Positions 36,801 through 51,600 of a stretch of DNA of 64,000 nucleotides are shown piece after piece. The DNA is taken from positions 243,471-307,470 of the forward strand of contig NW_019774814.1 in NCBI RefSeq assembly GCF_001039355.2, written 5' to 3'. The DNA is from Lingula anatina (Eukaryota > Brachiopoda > Lingulata > Lingulida > Lingulidae). A model generated the notes under the pieces. The model searched no databases. It worked only from the letters and a program-made list of their open reading frames with translations, and was not told the DNA's origin. Each line of letters begins with the position of its first letter. The stretch's first letter is position 1. Position numbers and translations under genes: made by a program.

Positions 36801-39800
36801 TTGACTTTTTTCTTGTGCTTCATCTTTTTCTCTTTCAAACTTGCCAGCACTGGGTTGATACTGGTGGGCTCTCCCATGATTGTTGGCTTGGGCTGGATGG
36901 GTTTGAGAGCTGATCCAATCTGTGTGAGGGCAGTGTGAGGCGTGGCAGTCGTCACTGGAGAAAGGTTAGAATGGGTCACAGCCACATTAGTTGACAGAGC
37001 AATAACCTGCTGAGACGGCGGATGGTGTGCTGGAACAATGGGCCTACCAGAAGACTTTGTCTTTATCCTGTCTCCAACTTTCACAGAGTCCTTTGGTTTT
37101 TTCACTAATTTATCACTTTCTGAGTCTTTTGTTAAACTGTCTACAGTACTCTGTGTGGAGCTGACCACTTGCATATGAGCTTTTGAGACAATTGTTGCTG
37201 GGATGGGGACTGTCATCACAACAGTAGTTTTGGTTTGAGCTGTCACCACACCTGATTTCTGCTTGGGCACTGCAGCCACTGTTCTTTCTAGAGGCCCTAG
37301 AGGCATATTACCTAAACACTGCAATGGGTTACCTATACACGACTGAGAAGATGAAGTCACTGCTACTATATCCTTTGTTACAGTTTTAGCAGTCACTGTG
37401 GTAGTTGGTGTTACTATTGCTGAAGGAGAGGAGTTAGATTTACTCCTTTCTATAACAGTCTCTACTGACTCAGCTGCAGCAGTCTCTGTCTTCATAATAT
37501 CCTTCTGACTACTGCTGCTCTTAATTCCTTTACCTTCCACAGAAGGAGTATCTCTGTCTGACATATCTGAATCTTTCAAACCTTTCTTCCTTGCTGGTTT
37601 AGTTGCTGGGGGGTTGTTACTGTCTTTTGCTTTGTCCCTGCTGCAAGCCTCATCCTTGGGGTTGGCTTCCTTATCTTCCTTTCTTTTCTCTTTTACATCT
37701 TTCTGCGTCTCATTAATAACAGCGCTGTTGCTGTTGCCATTGCTGCTGCTTCCATTAGAGGCATTTATATTTGCAGCAGTTGTTTGATGAGCATGTGTCT
37801 GATGGTAACGTAATCCATTAATGTGTTTGTATTTCTTGTTGCAGTTCGGTTCGGGGCACACTATCAACACAGGCGATGATGGCACTTCTTGTGAGCGGGA
37901 GCCAGAGCGGCTCCGTTTGCTTACTCTGAGATCATCTAAACTTCCCAAAGTCAAGTCTGCTGGTCGTCCCTTCCTCTTGCCTGTGCCGAGGGGAGTGATG
38001 TCCGACTTGGCTGGGCTAGGAGGGGCCTGGAAACCGCTATTACTGGTGTTAGTCCCACGTCGGCCCTTGCGGAGCTTTCTGTCACTTCCGCTATCATTGA
38101 GTGGAGTGGAGGATGCTGTTCTGCCACGCTTGCCACGCCCCTTTGGTGTCCTCACTTCAACATCACTCACCGGAGAGTCACAGCCCAACCTAGAACGTGC
38201 AAAATACACAAATCATAATAAAACCGTTTGCCAGATGATCTATTCTTACAACTTGCTACATAAGACAATTTTACAGAACTTACTAAACTTAACCTTTTCA
38301 TAAATCAAACTGCACCTATTTTGAGCTGCTGCAACATATCTTTTATGTTACTGTATCTTATCAGCAAAGTGCAAAACCGACAAAAAATAGGGAAAAAGCC
38401 ACTTATTTCATCCTAATGGGTAGAAAGTGTATATATACAAAGATATACTGTACCTGGGAGGTGCCCAGTCATGTTTGGTAGCATCAAGCAGTGTGCCTAC
38501 ATAGGTCTTTCCACGCCAGGTAACATTTATAACCAGCATACCTGGAAGAACACCACATACTTAGCATAGCTCTCAAGTATATCAAATGGTCTGACTGAAC
38601 ACTGAAAAATAAATTTTAAACCACACACTCACACACATTTATCAGATCTGATCCATTTTAAAACTTGGTCACGATCATGCCTTTCAAACTATTCCAACGT
38701 GTGGGAAACAAAAATAACTATGAATATTTAATTTGACCTTTTTACAAAGCTGTAATACAGTAAAGTGCATGCATGTTTAGCAGATTTCTGAATTTGCACA
38801 CCATGCTGAGTATGTGTCCTTTTTCTATCAAACTCAATTTATCTCCTTGGATATTGATTCATATATACCTATTCACATTGTTAACAAGTTAATTTATAGC
38901 CTATCTAAACAATGAAACAAAGAAATCAATGTTTCTAGTATTCTTCATAGCTGCAATGCTGATGGCTCTCAAGTTTTTAAATAATTAAAATGCAAGGGCA
39001 TTAATAAAGTACACTAAAACACAAACTACCTGATGCCCAATACTTAACTTTGATCAGATAGGCAGTTTTATATCTCTTTGGTGGTTTTATGTCCCCACCT
39101 TTAATAAACGTTTGTCAATCTATTTTATTGTCTGTATTTACCGTATGTGCTGAGCATATCAATAATTACAGAATGCTACCTTTATGAAGTCCCCACCTTT
39201 GATAATGATTTAAGTACATTATAATTCATGCATTGCGAAGAATGTTCTCCCACCACATTACTGTCCCATCAATAATTCAAATTAAACAAAAGTATCATTT
39301 CCATTTTGTTAGAACATTTTCAATTGGCCGTGAAAAGTATGAGCTACAGCACCATGGGAACTTTCACCCTATCAAGACAACATTTACCATTCTCTGTCTC
39401 CTGCCACACAATGCCTTCCAAGTTGACAGTGGTGCCTGGTTCACAGGGGCCCAGGCACTCAGGTTCAGTAGAGATGCCCACACTGAAGGTCTCCGTCCCA
39501 ACCTCCCGCCTCTGCTGACCATGACTACTGGACTGCTGGCTCAGGCTGTGGCAAGATGCTCCCTCAGGCTGGGGGATGGGAAAAAACATTAAATATATTA
39601 TATAAAACTTTATATTCTGTCTTACAAAAAAATTATTTAAATCATTCATTATTTAACCCAAGAGAGTTATATCCAAGTTGTATAAGTGACTTAGTCATTT
39701 ATCAAACCATCTGTCGCTAATTATGAGCAGAAGAACAACTTTCCCTTTATTCCCCATCATTCATCTATTTTTCTACTAGTTTATTTTCATATGTCCTTTT

Positions 39801-42585
39801 CCAAAAATATGCATTTTTTATCATTCAAACTGATTAATTAATGAGTAAAATATTAACACTGTACAATCAACTGGGGTTGAGAGATATTAAAACCACCTGT
39901 CCTTTAGTAAGTGGTAGGCAAATTATACTTTTAAATCATTTTTTATTGATGATACAATGACCCACAGAAATACATTAGTGTTCATTCCTAAAACAGCTTT
40001 CAAAAGCCATTGCTTCATTACTCAACACATTTACCATTGACCCTCAAGCAACAATTAACAAAGACAGGACTTTCAGAATGAATTTTTGATTTATCTCCCT
40101 TCCTCCAATCCCAAGCACACACACTAGGTTAGCCTTCCCACAAATCACTGAGCATGGACCCTTTTCACAAAGAAACCCCTCAAGTAGGTGTCAACTTGAA
40201 CACCAAAAATGTCAGCGTACTTTGAACAAAGGATAAATCAGCAGCAGTTCCGTAGAATATGGTAACTGTCAATCTAAAACACCTGTCATTTTTTTTTATA
40301 TTTGTGGAATAGATGGAGACCCAATTATACCCTCATACTGGAGGACTACTACAAAGCAGATTATTTCTTTTTTAAAAATTCTTTTTGTTAAGACCAATAT
40401 CTGAATTGGATTCTTTTATGAAACAGGATTTAAGCCACTTGATACCATGTTAAAACTGTTCTTCCTGTGGTACCAATCACGTGAAGTGACTCTCATTATC
40501 CATGTATATCGTGATGATGTGTTCACAAAAACCACATTGGTATTCCATGACATAGGAAGCCTTAGTGTCAACTCAAATCATCTTGATTGAGTATATATAT
40601 ATCCTTTTACAATTTATTTTCAAGAGTTAACTGGAATTCACTCAGGGTTACAATTGTGAAATATTTTAACATCTCTTACAATCAATTTGATGCTACTTAC
40701 TCTTGTATTCGCTTCATGCATGTTGTAAGGTATCAAAATAAAAAAAAAATTATTTCTACCTTTCTTTAATATCAAAATATACTGATAGTATTTATGTAGG
40801 TCTAAAATTATCCCCACCAAGTTATGCCAATCTGCAGCAACAATGAATGCTTTCAATAATTTGATTTAATCTCAGTTTTAAGTCAACAGATCAATTTAAC
40901 CTACTTATGCTGTTACGTGTCTAGATTTTTGTGCTTGCTCTTTTCTAACCTTTTAGATAAATGTTGGCAAATACCACTATTAGCACAAGGGCTACATCTA
41001 TGAAAAAGTCAGATCATCTCAAGATGACCTTGCTAATTAAATAAATCCAAACTTTTTTCCTTACATTCTTGCCCTTAGTTCACGCCTCAAAATGTTTTGA
41101 AACTGGGCCCAACGTGAACCACAGGTAATTTTGGCCAGGTATCTCAATGGCATATAGAGCACCTGCTTTGTTACTGCGAGGGAAACACATACATGTTAAT
41201 ACCACATTCAGTTTGGATGCTTTTGGGTATTCCTACTAGAGCCATATAAGTAATTGGTTGTAGTCATTTAGCTACACAACTGACAATTTAGATGAAAACT
41301 AAGATAACCAAGCCAGCTTGCATGTGTTCAAAATACTACTTGCACAGCAGCTTGCATGTAAATAATGTTTATGAACATGCTTTCTTGTTCCTCCTTGTGT
41401 GCACATCAATATTTCATTAAATTTTCATAACTTTTGTCTATTCAATTTTAGTGATAAACAATTACCATGTGAATTTTGAAAACAAGATTTTATACTTCAT
41501 TTGCATCAAATTGTGTGAACTTTTGCTAAATTTCACTCTGTTACCAAACTGAGCCAGGCATCGCAAATGAGATAAAAACTTCAACTCAGATTGACCACTT
41601 ACTGTTTTACAAAACCGGAAATGTTTGAGAAAGACAAACAAAAAATGTGACCTCCATCAGTGCTACATTCTACCTTAAATTTTAACCTCAGCCTGTTTGA
41701 CCTTCAGAATAGCCCATAGGCTGGGAAAAACTTAAAAGGCATGTGTGAACACCTATCAAATTTTCAATAACAGAACATCTGGATGAGCGACTTTTATCAG
41801 GAAATCCCAGTAAACTGCATTACCTTTTCGATTTTGATCTTCTTAGTGGGTAATCCAAAATCCTCTATACCGTCTTCCACTTTAGCATTGAATTCATATG
41901 GGTCATGAACCATTTCTCTCTTCACATTAAAAACAGACATATGAGTTTCAGAAGTTGAATTATGAGTTGCAGAGTCAGAGGTACTACATCCAGTTGAACC
42001 TGCTGGCAAGAATGGATTGCCATTCAAGTTGTTTGGTTCAGTGGCAGAGGCAGCAGCTTTTGTTTTTATATCCTTTGATTTTTCCTTCTTGATACTGCCT
42101 CTGCCCTTGTTATTTTTATCCTGAGGACTCATTTTCCCCCTCTCTGTACCAAACGGAATGGAAGTTGGGACAATAAAAGGATCTCCAGACCCACTGCTTT
42201 GTAAAGAACTGGTAGTAGTAGAAGAAGCAATAGCAGTTGCTTTTGGGTTTTCAGCTATTTCATGTTTGCTTTCACTGAGCTTAGAGCCCACATTTTTCCG
42301 TTTAATTTTCATTTTTAATCCTTTATCAATGGTAGACTGGTGCTCAATGCTGCTCATCCTGGGGGATTTTTGAGGTGATCTGATGCTGGATGTATTCTTA
42401 TTCTCATTAGTATCAGCATCTAAATCAATTACGAGATTTCCAACGCCGAACTCCCAATCATCCTCGTCATAGTCTAGAGAGGCATTCCTTCCTGAACTGG
42501 AAACCGGGCTGTAGCTGCTCCTCGTCTCCCGTCCTGAAGACTTGGGGGTCAAGCCACTTGGGCTCTCTCCAGGCTTCTCTTTCAT
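33820..42585 (-). CDS. ZNF609: ZNF608/ZNF609/scribbler-type zinc-finger protein, complete, five coding exons, 1507 residues
   Basis: Nuclear transcriptional co-regulator; fly scribbler and vertebrate ZNF608/609 act in development and neural patterning. Coding exons in transcript order are 42585-41824, 39568-39388, 38541-38454, 38189-34753 and 33875-33820. All junctions are GT-AG, phases agree, and the sum is 1508 codons with TGA. The ATG (ACCAATGA) follows an in-frame TAG in the same exon. Family marks: [16 protein letters not shown] (residues 43-58), [46 protein letters not shown], and one C2H2 finger [20 protein letters not shown] near residues 455-478. AT-hook-like basic runs (GKRGR, RKGRRG, GKRKGRP) precede the finger. 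The rest is long, Ser/Lys/Pro-rich and probably disordered, with a conserved-looking [16 protein letters not shown] patch. Length is close to the roughly 1400-1500 residues of the vertebrate proteins. Confidence 0.95.
33876..34752 (-). other. ZNF608/609 last intron with NAGNAG acceptor
   Basis: Donor GGTG/GTAAGT at 34752; acceptor TTTCAGCAG at the exon starting at 33875. The two tandem AGs would give products differing by one alanine (YGAAIMAT or YGAIMAT). Confidence 0.7.
34451..34477. repeat. (AAAT)n microsatellite
   Basis: Six or more AAAT units inside the last intron of the zinc-finger gene. Confidence 0.85.
39569..41823 (-). other. ZNF608/609 intron after the first coding exon
   Basis: Phase-0 intron of 2.25 kb from GAAAAG/GTAATG to CCCCCAG/CCTGAG. 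No other feature seen. Confidence 0.8.
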
Positions 42586-42634
42586 TGGTTTCCCTTTCTA
42601 TGAGAATCTTACACCTTCCGAAACTGCCTCAGAC
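42586..42634 (-). other. 5' UTR part of the first coding exon of the ZNF608/609-type gene
   Basis: A pyrimidine-poor but usable acceptor (TCATTACAG) precedes 42634, giving 49 nt of 5' UTR before the ATG. This shows that at least one upstream non-coding exon exists. Confidence 0.6.
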
Positions 42635-45600
42635 CTGTAATGATAACATAAAGAACTGTCATAACTGCACAAAAGCCCTTAATCATGACATGTTTCCTTT
42701 GTTTCCTCGTGGTATTCCTGTTATTCACAACATGACATACAATAAATCTACCAACTTGTACAGCTATAGAGCGGCTAAGCCCGCTTAATATAAATATCAA
42801 ATACCAATTAACAAAGGCTCCATTCACTGACAAAGGAATGCCATCTATCTTACTGAACCAAGCCGCCAGCAGTCTACTTACTCATACCTTATACTAGCCA
42901 CCTTCATGATTACAAAATGGGGAGTTTAATTTCAGCAATTTATAAGCATAACATTTAACCTCACTTGCATTTCTTAGTGATTTATCCATTTGCACAAACA
43001 ACCAAAGGTTGCCATACACTTTTACACTAAATATCCTCTTTCCTCAGTGAGTAAATTCAAGTGAGCTCCATCAGATCAGGTTTCCCTTTGGCTGAAAGTT
43101 CATGAGGCCCTGACGTTGCATAATTCATGTGACCATCACCCTCAGGTGTGCAGGTTACATTCTATGTAATACACTAGGCTGCCCTAATACATCACCTCTA
43201 CTGATAAACCTACCGCTTTTAACTTCCCCGAGCAGAAGATTGATAATTTACCTCATATTTTTTTCATATTGTTCACAACGAATCCATATCTATGTATACA
43301 TGAGCCTAGATATATTTTAGTGATTGCAACCAGGAGAAAAATGACACCTGATTAGATGTGCAAAGCTTGACAGCATTTTTAGTTACATAATTAATCTGGC
43401 TTACCACCCCAATAAATCACACACTGACCCCGAGTACAGAACCAGTATTTAACAATGACTACAGCACACGAGTACAGAATCAGTCCCAAACAATGACGGC
43501 AGCACATCAAACAGAACTTAACCTCAAATTTTATAATGTATTCATCACTTAGCAAATTCCATTTCCATTCACATGAGGGCTTTCTGATTTCGTTCTTTTT
43601 TCACTGGCTTTAACTACCAGGACCTCTTAAATGAAACAAAACATACATTGAAACGCCTTCCCATGCAGGTATTTTCTTTTCTATTAACCCTTTGTTAAAC
43701 TGCAATTCATAATAGCATGCAGATGAATACAGTGTGTGTGTGAGTAGGGCACAACATGAAGTACCTGAGCTGCCTTGTAAGATAATATGCTCAAGGTGTT
43801 TTCCTGCTTGCTCACCTGGTTTAGCAGACAGGTCATAGTATAATTACATTCTCCACTACCCTGACAGAAGACACAAATTATAGCCCTTTGGCCCAGCCTT
43901 TCACTTGTTGAATTTGTATAGAGCCAAATGGTAATGGTCTGGACTCTAGCAACTGGGAATGCAGCTATATTTAAACACTGTTTTAACTTTACCGTTGAGA
44001 CTAGTGCACCAGTTGATATAAACTTAAAGTCAGGCAACTCAAAACTAAACAAACCTAGGTTACCATACAAACATGTTGTTTTTCCAAATAATCATTTTCA
44101 TAGGTTGCAAAAAAAGGTTTAATCATTATTTTAATATATAAATATATATATTAAAACAATATCTAATAACAAATGCATCTAGAATTCAACAGCATAATTT
44201 ACATCTCATACAGTCCAAAGTATAGATAATTGAACTTCCATATTACTTGAAGCTTCTAGTCACTCTGCATCCATTTCAATCAAGACTTCACTGAAACTGT
44301 ATGTGTCACTGTAGCAACAGAATCAATAGGCACTAGAATATTATTCTGCTCATGATTGTGTGTCACACAGAATTAATGATATTTTCAAGCCCATCAACTG
44401 AGAGTAGCATCTCTGCCTTGGGTTTCTATAACTTTCAAACAAAGGAAAATGATGTTTAGTTCTCTCAGGCATTTAAATAACTGGTGTTGTTAAAAGAACA
44501 TGTAATTTGAGACAAATGCTGAAAAAGTATTAAATGTAAATAGCTTTTAATGGTCAATAGCCAATTGGCAGTCCTTATATGATTACTTGAGTTTAATTTG
44601 TCTGGCTGTCCATCTGTTAGCAGGATACTTTTTCAAGTATTCATGATTGATTTGGCATGGGACAAGGCACAATTGATTTTAGGAGAGATCCAAATAGGTT
44701 TAGATGCACATGGTGTATTGTGAAATACATTTCAAGCTTTCATTTAAAACTGTGGACTTAGACTTGATCCAGCTAATTTTCCCTATTTTTTTTTCTTCAT
44801 TGGCAATTGGCAATTAACTGTGCATTACCTTTGACAAGCTGTATATTTAAGGGGTAAAAAAGGCAGTAAGTAACCCTAATTTTTTTACATACTGTAAGGG
44901 GTGCACAATTCACTTTTCTGTAAAGCAAAGAAAAGAAAAACATGTTTTTGAAACTTGTCTACAGAATGCTTGTTTTGGAACTCAATAACATATTGATGGC
45001 AAACATCTCTAAAAACTAGTTTAAGAAAAACAGGAAAATCTGAACACCTATCAACTCTTTAAGCAATGTCTAATATAGCCCTTAGAAAAGCTTTATATGA
45101 TGGACAAAAATCACTTCAGCACCTGATATGTGACACCTTACAAAGGTTCCTTCTCTTCAGTCTTGGGCCCTGTGCTTCATGTGACTACTATATTCACCTG
45201 AGACAGTTGTTGCAGCATCTAAGCTTTTAACTGGTAATCTTAGCCAAGTATAACTGTACTGAAAGGTGTGGTGGTGGCGGCCCAGCTGAATGTGGCGCTT
45301 ATCAAAAGTTTCTATCACCAGCCATCTAATCCAAACATCCATGATAAGCCTTTGTGTGCCCTGTCCAGTTGAACTGAGTCATAACAGGAAACCTACATTT
45401 TCATGTAGCCAGAATATGATGGACTGTCGAAATGGTTAAATTAAACAAACCGTAAACCACATAGAGTATGTATACTTAGTAACTAATGCTGCAAATAAAA
45501 ACAAATGTGCAAGCTTTTTTGGCATTCAATAACATCTAAGTGTACTTCACTGACCTGTAACGTTATATATTAGTGTAATGTAATTTGGCTCCCACAAGGC

Positions 45601-48600
45601 AAACTGACTCATGTGAGAGGATATCACTTCTCCCTTTCAAGTCTTCCCTCCTTAAGAAATGGTTCTTTTTAATAACTTCCATCAGTTCCTTCCCCAGAGA
45701 TCTACCTCACACTGCATCTAGACAGCGCTTAGCCCCTGCACAGCAATAAAACAGAAACCATTGATTTGCTTCCCTGTGTAAATACACTTAAACTCAGTTT
45801 CTTTCTAAATGCCATATCCCAACAACGGTTTGAGAGAGAGAAGTCTAAAATTACAGCACTTCTTTTTTTAAGCCTGAGATTTGGGGCTATATAGATTGGA
45901 ATTCTTAACAACTGTTATCACTCCTCAGGAAGGCAGTAATTCATCCTCCAGCTGGTTTGTGTGCGAAGCATTTCATGCTTGACCCTGTGCCTCTTTCCCA
46001 CTGCACAACAGAATGCCTCACTGTGTGCTGCCTTTAGCTACTTTGGAATATTTTGAGTCTTTTACACAAATGAACCCATGAATCAATTTTTGTGAGTAAT
46101 AGGCCTGACTTTGGAGAATATCCCGAGCATAAAATCGACCATATGAAATGTGTACATTAAGGTGCCTAGCATGAGACTTTTATCATTTCTAAGACCTGAA
46201 CTATTCTTAGCATCATATCATAAGATTCAAATGCCCCAAACCATTCATATCCCTCTACTGTTTCCATTTCAATTTCTTAAGAACAAGTGTTGCATTCATA
46301 TATGTGAAAAGCAACCTGATGCTTTTTGTAGGTAAGTGATATCGCCTCTTGACATTTCACACACTGTACTTCTGATGGATCCTAACACTAGGCTTGTTAA
46401 ATAAACACAACTTATTCCCACTAAGCTTTAAAAAGTGTGCACGTCATTAACTGGGTAAAGATCTCTTTGTCTTACCTGCTACAAAACCTTTAGGAAGATT
46501 ATCTAAAATTCTTGACCTTATTTTTTCTCATTGTTCACCATTCTGGCATTTCTCTCCTGTATTCCAAAGTCTGTTAGTGGTGTGTGTGTGTGTGCAGCAT
46601 GCAGCTCACAATGCCTTGTCAATCACATTTGATAATCAGCTTGTCAGCCTCTGGTCACAGATCCTACACTCTCATTGGCTACACAGTCAGGAACACAGTA
46701 CAACCACCTATCACATACTCAATCAACCAATTATATGGTACAATCAGAAACACATTGTGTATACTGTGGATATACACTGAAAGATAATTGATAGGACCGG
46801 TCCCCCTAATGTTTAGTAAGGACTATATGTAAGTAGCTCCGGGGAACACAACAAGGTGAAGAAGAATATTGAAATTATTTCCAGCCCTATTGTGCCATTC
46901 AGATCCAATCATTTTACACAATAAAACGACTGTAAATGCAGTCTTCCGAGGTGTATAAATATACTCTAAGCACATCTATACAATCTGTTGACTTGCAACA
47001 CAAAGGGCCTTTTCCTATTGATTTTTCTACAATTCAACCCAAGCCTCATTTATTGATAAATTCCAGTCTGGCAGCAGAGGGAGCTCGGCCACTTTTGCAT
47101 CTTGTTTAATTGGTTTTCAAAGGCTTAAAACCGGGCAAAAAATGCATGCTTAATACATATCTTTAGGCTATTATCTTTTATCTTATCACAACATCATTAT
47201 GCATCACATTAAACACATTAAAATTTTTAGATCTGGGACTGGGTCTTTAAAGCAAAAAACCTATGATAAATGATCATAAATCACCTTACTTCACATATCA
47301 ATTTTGTTTCAGGCTCCCTGTTCTACAGACTTCCACATTTAACCCATGCGTGATTGCAGGAAGTCCATTATTCCTCCACATATTTCCTTTCCCTGTGTGA
47401 TGCTACATTACTGTATCCTGTTTGTAAGTTAACCATTACAAACAACTAACCAGCCTCCATTATTAAAAACATCTCCCGCAGAAAGAATTTAAAACTCACC
47501 TGCATGGGATAAGGTTGAGAATATTGAGCAAACCCATTAGCCTTACAACAAACACTATCTCATGTGTGCCACATACGCCATCCTAAAGGTTATATGCACA
47601 CAGCCAGCACCCCCAGCTTAATTAAATATTTAATGATCTGATTAAGGAAACAATGAAACGTTGCAGATTAGGTTATCATTGGAATAGCCGTGTTGCCACT
47701 ACCAGCCACGTCAGGAAGATATTATGTTCCTGTCACTCCAGTTTAGTGTACGAACGAATATACTGTCTCGTCTGAGGATTTAAAAAGAGCATAAGTGGTA
47801 TGTGCCGGTATAATTCCCACACAAAATTCTGTCATACAAGAACCATCATACCTACATCCTATTTCATATATATTTTATATATATGCCATCAGTAATACAC
47901 CTCAATTTTATTTTTTTTATTATTATTTTTTTTTTGTATACAATAATTTTCCTTTCTTGTAAATTCATAACAGATCTTGTGATATCAATAACAGGATCTT
48001 GGATGTAGCATCACAATGTTTTATAATATTTTCACTGTGTTGAGACAACTTCTCATTGTATCATACACATAACAAGCTGCCAAACCTTTTCAATTTTAAA
48101 CCTTAATCAGCATACAAAAAAAAAAAAAAAAAAAAAATGAATAACAGATCTTGTGATAACAAACAGTACTTTTTGACTTTAGCTTAAAAAACAAAACAAA
48201 AATCCCTTTATTTCCGCTGCGTATGCTGCACTAAAGCGACAGATGCCAGTGAATCATTAAACAAAGATTTGTGGTTAAAATGACTTGTTGAAAAGACAGC
48301 AATCTGTGAAAATCAATAGTGCAATATCCCAGTAAGCTGAAGGTTAACGTGTCTACAAAACAAAGCTCATGAACAAAAATTATCAATCATGAGCTCAAAA
48401 TTTACTGTAACTAATATAAAGAGCTGGGCAAATCTATTAGACGGTTTATACCTATTTATATACTCTGTAACAGCCATCTTATTAGCAATTCCCAGGCACT
48501 ACACAGCTGCCTCAAGCTTCACATGCACCAAGAGCAGCACTTAGACCAATAAAAAAAACAGAAAAATACAATAATGGAAAATCAGCATTTTTGCAATATT

Positions 48601-51600
48601 AATAGTCAGTGATAAGTTTGTGGGTAAATAAAGTGAGACTTTCTGGTATTTGCAATCAGTCTTGATTACAGTTACCTATCTGAATGCCAGTTTTATCACT
48701 CCCATACTTCTGTGATTTTAATGGTGAGATGATGCAATTACAGAATTTTGTAAATTAAGAAACTAATTATAGGCTGAACACTGTACGTTAAAAAAAAAAT
48801 TCAACTTTTTAGTATCATTTAAGTAAGACATTGACATATATCATGTACATTTATATATTTGCATTCATGTTTCTTCTAATGCATCAACAGAGTAAACATA
48901 ATTCCCAAATCGTGCTGCAGCAATAAGAATCAATGCATTGATTCTGTTGTAGACTTCACTGCCTTATCTTCCATCTAATTTCAGCCACCTATTCATGTGA
49001 AAGTCTGGCTCAGCAAATCCCCTTGCGCTCTTTCTTCAGGTTAAACACAGGCATTACTGATGCTAATCTACACTGTGAAAAATGATGGTACTAAATACCT
49101 ACCAGTCTTAGTAGGGCCTCTGCATGAGGCATTCTTATCCACTGGAAAATGATGCTGATAGGATGGTTATGAAGAAGTCAAATATACTAGACTGCTTAGC
49201 ATCAGTACACCATTGCTGGCTCCTTTCTGTACTTTACTTCACCCTCAGTTTCCACACAGAACTTGTAGTGGAGAAACTGTTATCTGAACTGAGCATGTGA
49301 GCAGTGCCTGTAAGCTCCTTCCCAACCCTCCTGTTGACACTTGACTGGCCATACTTATCGCTGCACAACATAAAGGCCCCACTTAACTGTCAGTTTCAAG
49401 ATCTCTACCACCTTCTGTTGATAATGCTACCTCCCACATTCTTTTCCATTAGATAATGAAATATATCAGAATCACTGACTTCATTAAACACAGGGACTGT
49501 ATAAAGACACCAATAATTTTCAAATTTCTTTTGTTTCTATTTCATTAGGGAAAAAACAGCATTAAGTGACTTTGAAACTGTTAATTAAGGAGGAAAAATC
49601 TAAAAAAAAAATACACTTAATGTTTTAACTAGAAATAAAATTGAGATGACAAGTTATGCAGTAGAAATAACAAGTCAAGACATGAAGTACAAGATTGATT
49701 ACAATGCCCTCACCCTTATAAGGTGTTTCACTTAATCCTGGATTCAGTGGAGTAGAACCAGTGAATCTATAGAATAAGCAGATGGCAAGAATACAGAGGG
49801 ATTACACAGCAGAAGTTTGGATGAGACCTCAAGCTGAGACCAAACCATATAAAAAAACTGTTTCAAACACCATTTCTTAGCAGTGTTCTTTCTTTTTTTT
49901 TAAATAATAAATGTGACTGGCAAAGCTGAGCTTGTTCATGAAGAGAAAAATATGGACCAAGCGTGTTTAAACAGGTTATTTATGTATTGTACCATTTACC
50001 TCTCAGTTTTAACTACTACACTAACACATACACATATTTTCCACTTCAGATGCTGCTATTTCTCAATGTCATTGTGAATCCCATGCATCTTGTATTACAA
50101 TGCTGAGTAGCAATTAAATCTGCATTTCAGGTTATGGAAAAGAGTCCTGCAAATTTTGCAATTTCATTCAATCAAAAATGTTAAAGTTACAGCTGGGCAT
50201 TACACATTACTAAAATCAAAATACTAAACATGCTGAAGGTCACAGCCCATAGAAAAAATTCATTAAATAGTAGTCTGCTGAAAAGGTTTTGTGGCTTTGA
50301 GTGGTCTCTCCATTGCATCCATTATCCTGGCATTATCTTAAACACCTTATAAGCATTGTTTACTGATCTTATTTATACCAAGTCTCAATCTAAAGCACGT
50401 ATTTTAATAAGTACCTGTTACTTTAATCTTTAAGAAAGTCAGTTATCACAGATTTGTAAAAACTAAAAATCCAGTGAATTCTGGAAACAACAGTGAGATG
50501 CACATAGGCCACATTTCCAAAATAATCTCAAAGACAACCAAGAAATCCCTGTATACGGCCCACAGATGAAACTGAAATAATCAGCATTAGTCTATCGCTA
50601 TATCCGGATGTAAATGCGATAACTAACCCCCCTTCAATCTAATTATCCAATCAGACTGATTTTCAAACCTGACCTGATATTTAAGCTCTGTAAATTATTC
50701 TAGCAACTAAAAGGCAAAGCTGTGGCTCCATTTTGAACTATTGTGTTAACGAGGAAAATGCACATGGCTGGCATCCACACAAATGGTCTCATGTGATGAC
50801 TCAATCTACATGCACACCAGTGCCTGTACATAACAAATTGGAAGTAAAGCTGTGGCAGCAACTCATACAATACATACCACAACAGAGTAAACATGCATAA
50901 CAAATAATCTGCACAGATCAGAAATGCCAGGGGGTATATCTATATCATTATTATACCTCAGCTGAGTTTTTAGCTATTTGATTGGCTCCTTAACAGGCAA
51001 TAGATTTGAATGTTTCATGGCAATGCTGACTGTTCATCATTTACTGGCACTTAACACTCCATGGGGTATCCTTTAGCATTACGCCTCAAACACAAAGGAA
51101 CTGTTCGTAGGCCAACTTTAGGATAGTAAATCTTAGTTAAATGCTGTTAAGGAAAAGAAAGAATAAAATCTTTTTCAAACAATTTTGATCTTGATTTAGT
51201 TCAATATTTTGAATTGAAATAAAAGTTAAATAATAAAAATAAAATAATAGGAATCCAGTATCCCTAATACATAAATAATATAGCGCCCACTCTCAAATTA
51301 AAAAAATAATATATAAATAATAAAAATACAAAATAATTTAAAAAAAAAATCTAAAGAGACAGCAGTAATGAGAAAATAACTGAATATATCACTATCTACA
51401 TAAAATCTAAAATATTTAACATATAAGTTAAATGTCTAAAATAATTTTCGTGAAATCCTTGCACATGGAAAAAAGGTAAAAAGTACAGAGGTGAAAAAAA
51501 CCCTGATACTATATCTGCATGAACTATGAATAGATCAACATTTCTGAAATATATTGGGAGAGAGCTGCTATGTCTGACAGACGCATAAGCAATCATGCTT

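Noticed and set aside
34690-38303. Plus-strand and alternative-frame ORFs (up to 160 codons) over the ZNF608/609 large exon
   Set aside because: Shadows of the real minus-strand coding exon.
43684-44070. 128-codon minus-strand ORF in the long 5' intron
   Set aside because: No domain, no splice context, average AT-rich composition.
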